Shown: piece by piece, positions 1 to 64,000 of the stretch | Layout of the letters: every line of letters begins with the position of its first letter | Numbering within the stretch: position 1 is the stretch's first letter | NCBI GenBank assembly: GCA_029718625.1 | Contig: CM056380.1 | Span: 41,730,169 to 41,794,168, forward strand | Direction: 5' to 3' | Length of the DNA stretch: 64,000 nt | Source: Synaphobranchus kaupii | Lineage: Eukaryota; Chordata; Actinopteri; Anguilliformes; Synaphobranchidae | Program-made: the position numbers and the translations under genes | Notes under the pieces: model-generated | The model's database searches: none | What the model was told of the DNA's origin: nothing | The model's input: the letters and a program-made list of their open reading frames with translations, nothing else

Positions 1-1012
1 ATATTACTCTCAACCTGTTTCTACTTGTAGTTCTTAATTATCAATCAAGCAATTCAATAACTGAATAACAAACATCAATGAATATATCAAGTTTTTCCTG
101 TGCTAGTATTTTTCTTTGCGTCATAAAAATTGGTAGCAGTGTAGCGACGGCCTGCGCGTTGGAGAAAGTGGGGATTACTTGTTTCCGTTTATTTAGATTC
201 AGTAGCCTAACAATCAATCCATTCATTCTCTGAATAATCAAAACCAATTTGTAGCCTATACTGATTTAGGAAATGATAACGGCAAAGAGACAATTTAAGA
301 TTGTTTAACAAGGATCAGGCAATAATCTGAATGCGTTAAAGAATGTAATTAATTTTAAGACGACACTAAAATTAGTCAAAGCGATTTAAACATTAGAAAG
401 CATAAATTTAAAGAGGACAGCCTCTTAAGTGTCTCGAATCGTTGAGAGCAGCGCATAATACAGGCTAGAAATACTCATTTACGAAAATCTACGTTGAACA
501 TTTAAACATGGAGCATTTAAAAGTGAGAATCTTCGCATGATAACACATCATAAATGTCGATATACAAAAATGCAACACAAGTTTATGTTGCACAGTACAA
601 TAATGCTATCTCAAAATAACTTGGTAGCCTAATAATTTACTTCTTGTTCTTGGTTATTGAGTGAATCAATGATTTGATTGACAATCAGGAAAAGTAAACG
701 GAAACAGATTGAGAGTGATCATCCGTTAAAGGTAAGTTTACAGAAGGCCTAGTTCTACTCCCACGGTACGCCACTGGTTTATGTGGTGGTTTACACTACG
801 CTAAGTACATTTCTAGTTCCTGAAAACATTTTTAAAAGACTGGGACAGGCAATTTCTTGGCCACGCACGCTCAAAAAAATGATAATCATATTTAAATGTA
901 TAGTCAGGGCTTCATCTGTGACAATATTTGCCTCTGTCCTCTTTTGAATCTTAACAATGTACGTTTAGACTTTTAAATTCGAAAGAACCTCCTCGATTAA
1001 TTAACCAGTGGA
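1..1012. other. Intergenic sequence, no gene seen
   Basis: AT-rich sequence with frequent stop codons in all frames. I see no conserved protein segment, RNA gene or clear repeat here. Confidence 0.5.
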
Positions 1013-1653
1013 CGGGCGGCTGTGTAGTATAATGGTTAAGGAACTGGCCTAGTAACCGAAAGATTGCAGGTTCGATTCCCGGTAGGACACTGTCGTTGTA
1101 CCCTTGTGCACGGTACTTAAAGGTTGTATCAGCGATTTTGGGTGGAAACATAAATGATCACATTCATCTGATTTTTCCTCACGATCCGCTAGCTGCCCGC
1201 CCCATAAGCAGGCCGTCAAAAAAACCGCGTCTCTGTAGGCAGCCTATGCTCCGAGATCGTACACAAAAACAAATGGTACTACCAACCACTCAAAACCAAA
1301 ATAAACAGTATTCCAACCAATCACAATGATCTGCACAAACGCTAATACTCTCATCTCGCTGAAATCTTGACGGATTTACAAACGGTTTGGTTTCTTACAA
1401 ACGTTATTAACGTGGTTATAATTCTGGATGCTTGAACACTATTTTTTAAAACATAACATAATTATTCATAAGTATGTTTGTTTGGGATTTCGCTTCAGAA
1501 GTGACTTCACCCAAAATCGCTGATACAACCTTTAATCTAAATCGCTTCAGTATATATCCAGTATATTCAGTATATATGGATATTGTATGTAAAAGAAAAT
1601 GCTTTAAGTTAGCAGACGATAAGAGTGTCTGCTAAATGTCTGTAATGTAACAA
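1013..1653 (+). repeat. tRNA-derived SINE, interrupted by a MITE
   Basis: A tRNA-like head starts near 1014, with a B-box-like GGTTCGATTCC at 1069-1079. It is followed by the CCCTTG..CACGGTACTTAA stretch common in fish SINEs. The body resumes after the MITE at 1536 and ends with the fish SINE tail (GTCTGCTAAATG..TGTAATGTAA, 1626-1650). A MITE occupies 1117-1535, so the SINE is the older insertion. The internal promoter boxes are recognisable, but the element looks diverged and is probably inactive. It is not a functional tRNA gene. Confidence 0.75.
1117..1535. mobile_element. MITE with TTAA ends, copy 1
   Basis: A 419-bp element bounded by TTAA on both sides. Its inverted ends read TTAAAGGTTGTATCAGCGA at the left and the complement at the right. 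It has no coding capacity. It sits inside a SINE, which reads on normally if the element and one TTAA are removed, so TTAA is the target duplication. TTAA targets are known for piggyBac and Kolobok/T2-type transposons; the AAAGG terminus resembles T2/Kolobok MITEs. That assignment is an inference. Confidence 0.8.
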
Positions 1654-1839
1654 GATGGTAATATAAAAAAATCTTCCTTCCTAACAACTGAACTATAGCT
1701 ACCTATAGATAAATAGTGTACTAAAGACCCTACATATAAATGTTATACTTGTTTCTTCAATCAGTTTGGTTACTCAACTTTGATTACTCATCACTGACTG
1801 GAATAGACTTGACTCAGTATTGCCAGAGATCGTGGTTGC

Positions 1840-2451
1840 TTAAAGGTTGTATCAGCGATTTTGGGTGGAAACATAAATGATCACATTCATCTAATTTTTC
1901 CTCACGATCCGCTAGCTGCCCGCCCCATAAGCAGGCCGTCAAAAAAAACCGCGTCTCTGTAGGCAGCCTATGCTCCGAGATCGTACACAAAAACAATGGT
2001 ACTACCAACTACTCAAAACCAAAATAAACAGTATTCCAACCAATCACAATGATCTGCACAAACGTGACGTCACTTCTGAAGCGAAATCCCAAACAAACAT
2101 ACTTATGAATAATTATGTTATGTTTTTAAAAATAGTGTTCAAGCATCCAGAATTATAACCACGTTAATAACGTTTGTAAGAAACCAAACCGTTTGTAAAT
2201 CCGTCAAGATTTCAGCGAGATAAGAGTATTAGCGTTTGTGCAGATCATTGTGATTGGTTGGAATACTGTTTATTTTGGTTTTGAGTAGTTGGTAGTAGCC
2301 TACCATTTGTTTTTGTGTACGATCTCGGAGCATAGGCTGCCTACAGAGACGCGGTTTTTTGACGGCCTGCTTATGGGGCGGGCCGGCCTGCTTATGGGGC
2401 GGGCAGCTAGCGGATCGTGAGGAAAAAAAAAATCGCTGATACAACCTTTAA
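1840..2451. mobile_element. MITE with TTAA ends, rearranged head-to-head copy
   Basis: Same family as the element at 1117. The left part (1840-2064) is in forward orientation, then at about 2065 the sequence switches to a nearly complete copy in the opposite orientation ending at TTAA 2448-2451. A GGGGCGGGC segment is duplicated near 2376-2404. It is non-coding. The structure suggests two copies merged or a template switch. Confidence 0.75.
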
Positions 2452-4227
2452 GTACTAATGTCACATCCCCTCAGCAGCCAAGGAGGGATTAAAAAAACCT
2501 GGTCGAAATCTATTTTTATACAGTCTATGGTTGATACCCACAAACTGAATGGTGAAGTCTGATGCTTGAGTATATGCTAGGCTAGCTACATGCTGAGTCA
2601 TCATTTAAGATACCAGGTACACAGTTCTAAGTGTCTTGTCTGTCTGCACATCTGTTTTGAGATTACTTATCTGCAAAGTTGTGTAACTTATGCTAAGAAC
2701 ACTTGGACTTAGTGTATGCAAGAGGGTATTTCAGAGGGCTGCATTTACAGAGGATTTTAGATTAGAAGTTCAAAACCGTGGTCATGCATATTGGTTCAAT
2801 GATGAAGCTATTCGCACATTTCCAGCCTTGCTTTGATTATCGCTTGACAAACCCTTATGGAAAACGTATGGAAAGTCCATCCGGGTCCTTTATTTCTGCT
2901 TCAATCTGGTAGGATTGTGTGCTGAGTCATTCTTTTCGGTTTTAACATTTCATGTAGGTTCAAGACACCTCAGATTGGTCTGATCGAGCTTGAACATGGT
3001 TGCCTGAAAAGTTGACTGACATTACAGAGTGTAATTTCTGCCCTGGGGGAATTAGCATGCACCACTCTGTCTGATTGGTGAATACTGTGTAGGAATGTGC
3101 TGTTTCAATTTGATGGTAGCACCGTCTGGTTTCATCCCGTGGGTCACCGGACACATTCACAGAGGGTGTTGAACGGGATCATCGTCATTAACGCGGTCTA
3201 GTTTAACAAAGTTTTTATTACACTGGGTGAAACAGGGGAAACATTACGTTCCTGGAACTCCTCATCATGCTGTAAACATTGAGCATGATTACCTCAGCTC
3301 CACTAAACAGCATATAAACTAGACTCACATCACTTTACAACAAACACCTAATATACACTAGATTGACTAGAAGAAGAACTGTGGTGCCTTCAAAAATGCA
3401 AGTGGCTGTTGCAGGATTTCAGATATTTTATACTCCTTCAGTGTGTAGCAGCAGCTTCCTGTTTGCTATAAAATCAAGTCAATGTTTGTGGCACTATCTG
3501 AAAGAGGGCAGAGGTGGAATTATTTAAAGGAAAAAGTGACAGAGGGATGAAGACAAGGGCTGTAAGTGCAATTCCATAAATAGCCACAAGGGGAGGGAAA
3601 CTCTGATTTGTAGTGTAGTAACAGTTACATTCCCTTATCGAATGCCACAGTATTTATATTTACATTTGATAAACGTGTCTCCGCTTTGTGAATCCAGACC
3701 TTTGGCTAGCCAAACATTGACTGAACACATTTTCAGTCATCATATGATAGACAAATTGCTCCTGTCTAGCAAACCCCCAACCCAACCTGCTCCCATTAGC
3801 ATGAGTTTGAACTTTACTCTTTCTCTCCTTCCACAGAGTCTCAGACTGCTGTGCTGTACAGGATTCCCTATCAGAGAGTGTATCCGAGTCCTATCCTCCC
3901 CACTGGCTGACCTGACTCCACAGTCAGTCATGGCTGCTGTCTGGGCTGAAATGGAGCTAATCTTCAGCATACACACTAAATGGTGTTTGTGACTGTTTGC
4001 ATAGAGGGCCCGTGTGAACTGGGTCCCAATGTCAGTCTTTGTGCTCCTCAAAGTTAGACATTTACAGTGGGCAGTGTTATTTTTGTCTCTAAATTGAGTT
4101 TTTGCATGACTAATTTCATCTGAGGAAGCCTAAATATTCATCATGGCCATACAAGTGCGATAACTGTAACAGTCTTTCTGAAAAATTGTGTTTTTCCCCT
4201 GTAAGGACAACATCGGTTCACGTAGCC
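2452..4227. other. Intergenic sequence, no gene seen
   Basis: Unique-looking sequence with only short open frames. The longest (116 codons at 3642-3992) shows no recognisable domain and overlaps an opposite-strand frame of similar length. No repeat unit stands out. Confidence 0.45.
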
Positions 4228-4229
4228 TA

Positions 4230-5260
4230 CAGTGAGCACCATAATTCATTGGACAGTGCACATTTTTTGTTATTTTGGTTTTGTATTCTAGCACTTTGAG
4301 TTTGAAAGAATACAATGACAATGAGTTGGTTGAAGTGCAGACTGTCAGCTTTAATTTGAGGGTATTTACATCCGTATCAGATGAACCGTTTAGAAATTAT
4401 AGAATCTTTTGTACATAGTCCCCCCCATTTTCGGGCATCAAAAAATATTGGACAGTTTAATATAAAGTAATCTTTTAATATTTGGTCACATATCCTTTGC
4501 ATGCCCTGACTTCCTGATGTCTGTGACCAAACAATATCAAAAGACTCTTGATATCTTATTTTCTGGTACTCTAGAAGCGACACTATATCTTCTCTGCGTT
4601 TGAATGGATGGGAATTGGGGGGTGCGACTAGATTTAGCTGTAAATTACACTGGAACAGTATAGAACACATGGTTAGCTAAATGGCTTTAAGTCATCAAGG
4701 GTCTGACATATCAAACAAGCCTTAAACCATCACTCTGCTGCCAGATATGCAGTAGATATGGATGGATAACTTCAAGGGTTTCTTCTCCTGACTTATTTTT
4801 CCCATAGAGTTCAATAGGAAAATTTACAGCTAAATCTAGTCCCACCCACCAATTCCCATAGAGATCCATTCAAATGCAGAGAAGTTATAGTATCGCTTGT
4901 AAGAATACCAGAAAATAAGATATCAAGAGTCTTTTGATATTGTTGGGTCACAGACATCAGGAAGTCATGGCATGCAAAGGATATGCGACCAGATATTAAA
5001 AATGATTACTTTATTCTGCATCATGTTAAACTGTTACAGAGTAACAAAAATATTTTTTGATGGCCGAAAATGGGGGGGACTATGTACAAAAGGTTCTATA
5101 ATTTCTAAACGGTTCATCCGATATGGATGAAAATACCTTAAAATTAAAGCTGACAGTCTGCACTTCAACCTCAATGTATCCTTTCACACTCAAAGTGCTA
5201 GAGTACAAAACCAAAATAACAAAAAATGTGTCACTGTCCAATGAATTATGGTGCTCACTG
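4230..5260. mobile_element. Foldback Tc1/mariner-like element (about 1.03 kb)
   Basis: Two arms of roughly 450 bp, 4230-4690 and 4815-5260, are inverted copies of each other. The element begins CAGTGAGCACC and ends with its complement, and is flanked by TA on both sides (4228-4229 and 5261-5262), the target duplication of the Tc1/mariner superfamily. The short loop has no transposase. Related internal sequence recurs at 38410-38830 and 55950-56165 in this window. It is a non-autonomous derivative. Confidence 0.8.
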
Positions 5261-5498
5261 TACATGCAAAGGTGGGCCTTATTTGAAGCAGGCTTACTGT
5301 ACTTGGTATTCCTGCTACACTCGGCCGCCTATCCAGCAGGGGCTGCGAACTGTAGCCAGAGGCGCCATTCCTCCCTCAGCATCACTAGATGATTGGCAGC
5401 GCTTTCAGGACCGCCCCGTACCAACCACGGCTTGATAGGACCAGTACGGTACAGTGTCCCGCACAATACAGCGAGAGACCTATGCTTTCGGTAACTTC

Positions 5499-5651
5499 TA
5501 TAAAATGCAAAGGAAACTGGGTTCATCCGTCCACGGAAACCAATTTCGGAGGAATGGTCCCAGCATTTGAGTTATAACGATGCGACAACATCTACGCATT
5601 TGGACACGCCAGTGAGTTTTGGCTCGAATCGGCGGCGTGGACTACCGAACG
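5499..5651 (+). promoter_or_regulatory. NINL: Candidate NINL core promoter and non-coding exon 1
   Basis: A TATAAAA motif lies at 5499-5505 in a locally CpG-containing stretch just outside the foldback element. About 150 bp downstream the sequence CGAACG|GTGAGATG gives a good 5' splice site with the exon ending at 5651. Transcription from about 5530 would give a non-coding exon 1 of about 120 nt that could join exon 2 at 7766. This rests only on motif spacing; a different first exon is quite possible. Confidence 0.3.
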
Positions 5652-7221
5652 GTGAGATGCAAAAAAAAAAAAAAAAAAACGTGACGTTACGTGCCATATT
5701 CTTGGCTTTCGTGAACGTCCCTTAAATTGTACATGGATCCTTTTAACAAGTTGTAGGTGAACCTGTTATTATATTTTACCAACGAGCTGCAATACAGTTA
5801 GATCATTTGTGTCCGTGGACTGTCTGGAAAGTTTGTTTCCTTATTTCGTCTGATCTTTTGTTTCGCTATGGTTGGATCTCCGTTCCCATGGTGAAGCGTA
5901 CTACTGGACTGACGCTTGAAAATACTTTGGGGTAACGTTAGGCTAGTCGTGAAAAGAAGCTAGCACTCTCTTCCTGTGCATGTGGCAGGGATTGTGAATT
6001 GAAGCGTTATAAATAGAAACGTTCGGGGGGAAAATAGAAAGAAATAGAATCTTTTAGCTACATTTTGATTTTGACTCATTGAAGCTAACGTTTTAACGTG
6101 TGGGACAACTTGTGTTTCTGTCTGCTACGACGTAAATGAAAAAAAGATAATAGTCAATTTCTACACGCATCAACATTTTAACTATAACGTTATAGCCGAC
6201 ATGCCACAGCCTTAAAAATAGATATGGAGCTCAAATAGTTGTGCTCTTCTTGTTAGTCTACTGTAGCCTACAGTAGACGGTAAAATATAGCTACGCGTGT
6301 ATTTTGTTGGAATAGCCTACGATACGTGTGTCAATTCAAATTACTAAATATTGCATTATTGGTTAATATAGAGCGCTTAAGATAGGCTACATTAAAATAT
6401 GACTTTTTTACATCTTTATTTTACAGTGCGCTAATAAGTAGGTGTTTGTTGTATTTGTCCTGAAGTTGCTTCTACCAGTATACTAGCCTATATCTATACA
6501 CAGAGAACAGACGTCTTCCAAACAATCACTTGTTTCCCTGGCTTTGTGGAATAATTGTGACAATGATCAGGGCAACTGTTAAGCTCGATTGCAAACAAGA
6601 GAAGTGCCCTTTTCTTGTTGCGCAAATTAAATAGGCTATGACCAAGTTTTCTTGACCTGAGATTATTTTCTGCCGAAGTGACCTGAACAGGTGAGATGAC
6701 TGATTAGCCAGATGTAAGTCTATCATAACAGCTGGCAACAAAAACTCCTGCACATAGCACATGTGGCAGTTTAAAAGGTTTTTTTAAAGTAATATTTTAA
6801 CATTTTACAATAGCCTACATGGGTAAATTGTTTTGGAAACTAACTAACTATAATTATTACAGGAAACAGGATTTTCTTAATTTAATTCACCGAACAAATG
6901 GAATTTAATTGGACTTGATATCGGCGCATAAAATGCCAAAGGAGTTCATCAGAGTGCATACAGTTTTCCCTCCGCCTGTGCAGTTAACGGCCCGTATTAC
7001 ATAACTGCTGCCGGAATCGAAAAAACCGACGTTGGAATTTAATGCCAGACTGCCCGGCTTTGCAGATGTTTTTGGCTGTGGGTCCCTCTGTGGAATGCGA
7101 GATTTTCAAATGCTTTTAAGAGCGAGGGATAGGTGGGCGCTATTATGACAACACTTTTTTCAATGTTTGAAGTAATATCCTGGATTGGAAGCTAACCCTC
7201 CACTCAACTGCCGCCCCCCCC

Positions 7222-7224
<3 letters not shown>
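5652..7224 (+). other. Putative NINL intron 1, no coding feature seen
   Basis: AT-rich sequence with scattered AACGTTA motifs and no conserved frame. If exon 1 is correctly placed, this is intron 1. Confidence 0.35.

Positions 7225-7285
<61 letters not shown>
7225..7285 (+). repeat. (CA)n microsatellite
   Basis: About 30 uninterrupted CA units, just after a run of C. Confidence 0.95.
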
Positions 7286-7288
<3 letters not shown>

Positions 7289-7608
7289 GTTTTACATACC
7301 TCTCCCAACCCACCCTCTTTATGCTATCGTGTTAACCAATTTCAGTTGCCAGTACCACTTAGATTATGAAAATTTACAGCCAGTGTTTTTGAATGCTGAT
7401 AGGGGTAGGTTTATGTGTAGAGTTATGAATGTCTTAGCCTGTTTGTCTTTATCTGTGTGTCTGTTGTGTGTCTCTGAGAGTGTGTGGAAATGGGTGGCTG
7501 TACAGTATTGTGTGTTACAACATGTTAGGCCATGTGTATCTGCAGTGTGTGTGTGTGTGAGAGAGAGAGAGAGTAAGAGAAAGCACACCCAGTGGCAAAC
7601 AGTAGTAA

Positions 7609-60215
<52,607 letters not shown>

Positions 60216-61305
60216 CACCCCCATCGCCCCAATAGCACAACCTTCCGAAAGCCATGAAAACCATTACTGTATTCAGCCACCCTCCACCCCGTTCCCCTGC
60301 TAACCAAGAGACTGGAATGGAAGCAGGTTTGACGTCAAGTTAGAGTAAGGGGGGGAGGAAGTATGACCGTGAAGATGTTACCGTTTCTGCCATCAGGGTA
60401 TTATGTATGTACTTAATTTCCGATAATGTAGAGGTTAGACTGGGAACATGTTTTTTTTTTCCTGTGAAGCTCAATGTTGTTTTAAGTGTATAGTGTGTGG
60501 TCTCTTAAGAGGCAGCTAGCTTACTTGGACAGAGTAGTCTGTTTAAAGGGGGCAATGACAGCAATGTGATCCAAGGCCAGTATCGGACAGTACTGGAGGA
60601 TCTGGTCATCGGTGCATTTTAAGGACTAACGGTAACAGTTCAACTGTATTTTACACACAAACCTGGGGCTGTGGGATTTAACTAGTATTGTGTTCACCAC
60701 AGGAGCCGTTAAACACAAGCCTGCCTCTATCATATGTCCATGACCAGGATTGGTGTTGCATGTCACATGGGGGCATCTATACCAATCATAGACAAGTGCA
60801 TGTTGTGTGTGGCAGGGAGCAAATGTGCAAGAATGCAAATCTACTTTTGCTGATATTTTACAAGCAAAATTCATTTGTTGAACAAAGTTTTGCACAACTA
60901 CCAAATAATTAATTCAAAATGGTATTGAGGAAGCCTGGCCATTTTTTAATGAAGTGTTTATTATTTTAAATGTCAGAAGCACAATATGCATAAAATGTAC
61001 AGTTTTTATACAAAAACCACTTCCTAAAATCGCACACACATCATGATGCACTGCTATAAGGTACACCTTGTTTTATGTAATTTATTCATGTTAGAGTATT
61101 TGGAAAAAGATCAACTTGCCAGATAATTGTCATCCTAGTTGTGCTCCCTATGTTTAAGGTACAGGATTAATTGTAAAAAAAAAAAAGTATATTTAATGGT
61201 GATGGCAAACCTAAGCCTTAGATGTTTAAGGCAGTACAGAGCAGTCCATGAACAAATTCAAACGTTTAAAGAAAAAGTGCAGCAATAAATGACATCCCAT
61301 GAAAT
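60216..61305 (+). other. NINL: NINL 3' UTR with poly(A) signal at 61284
   Basis: No further coding. The first clear + strand AATAAA is at 61284-61289, giving a 3' UTR of about 1.1 kb. The true end may differ. Confidence 0.55.
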
Positions 61306-61510
61306 GGAAATACTCAACTTCGTTGTCTGATTTCTAATGACTAAGAAAATGGAGTGCACGTTCCAAAGAAAGGAAATGTCTATGAAACATTTGAAGGACG
61401 TTGGAAACCATGTTGGGTTATGTTTCTGTGATGTCAGGTAGTTAAAACATTACAGCAACATTTGGTGGACCGGCAAATGCTGTATGATGTAGTCCTGACC
61501 TCCTATTGGC
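61060..61510 (-). other. GINS1: GINS1 3' UTR, poly(A) signals at 61081 and 60957
   Basis: On the - strand AATAAA occurs at 61086-61081 and again at 60962-60957, giving a 3' UTR of about 450-550 nt. It would overlap the end of the NINL 3' UTR. Confidence 0.5.
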
Positions 61511-63867
<2,357 letters not shown>

Positions 63868-64000
63868 CTAGGAGAAACGTGGAAGGAAACGATGACACCA
63901 CCTCCAGGCAATGAAATCTAACAAACTCAGTACTGACAATGCATTAATGTTGTGCGCTGTGCTAACACCTACAGGTATGCGGCAATGCACCGTTGGTTTC

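Noticed and set aside
1013..1090. Functional tRNA gene
   Set aside because: The boxes are present but the cloverleaf is imperfect, and the sequence continues into a standard fish SINE body and tail.
3642..4051. Overlapping frames of 116 and 103 codons on opposite strands
   Set aside because: No domain, no splice or promoter context and no similarity to known families. Overlap on both strands suggests chance.

Overview
This is a stretch of ray-finned fish (teleost) nuclear DNA. The evidence is two spliced vertebrate genes with GT-AG introns, a Sleeping Beauty-like Tc1 remnant, tRNA-derived SINEs with a typical fish 3' tail, a degenerate L1/Tx1-type LINE, many palindromic MITEs, and long dinucleotide and minisatellite arrays. 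I cannot name the species.

Almost the whole window is one gene on the + strand: the orthologue of ninein-like protein (NINL, also called NLP), a centrosomal and ciliary dynein-adaptor protein. I could place 27 coding exons between 7798 and 60215. All splice phases agree, and the joined frame is 1716 codons plus a TAG stop. The N-terminal part (exons 2-9) carries EF-hand motifs and the rest is almost entirely coiled coil. A 1254-base exon (40505-41758) makes up a quarter of the protein. A possible TATA box and non-coding first exon lie near 5499-5651. The 3' UTR runs to a poly(A) signal at 61284.

Convergent to it, on the - strand, are the last four coding exons of GINS1 (PSF1, a subunit of the GINS replication helicase complex) at 61511-63867. 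The 5' part of that gene lies beyond the right edge. The predicted 3' UTRs of the two genes overlap. From memory, NINL and GINS1 are also neighbours in human (20p11.21).

Layout: 1-5500 is intergenic and full of nested mobile elements. 5.5-7.8 kb is the putative NINL promoter and intron 1. 7.8-31.6 kb holds the EF-hand exons 2-9 and the start of the coil (exon 10), separated by large introns; these contain a 2.9-kb minisatellite (8.6-11.6 kb), (GT)n runs and several MITEs. 31.6-44.6 kb holds coiled-coil exons 11-21, with a 1.8-kb pyrimidine-rich minisatellite just after exon 14. 44.6-49.2 kb is a 54-bp minisatellite split by a 1.7-kb inverted-repeat element. 51.2-54.8 kb is the LINE, which sits between two copies of the exon 25 acceptor region. 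55.7-57.3 kb is a tandem array containing an SB-like remnant with an inverted copy of the end of exon 25. 58.3-60.2 kb holds the last two NINL exons. 60.2-61.5 kb is the convergent 3' UTR zone. 61.5-64 kb is GINS1 with a deleted mariner/Tc1 element in one intron.

I found no clearly new biochemical system. The notable features are structural: repeats pressed against splice sites, duplication of both halves of exon 25, a GC-AG intron, an intron that stays open in frame for about 2 kb, and nested transposons.
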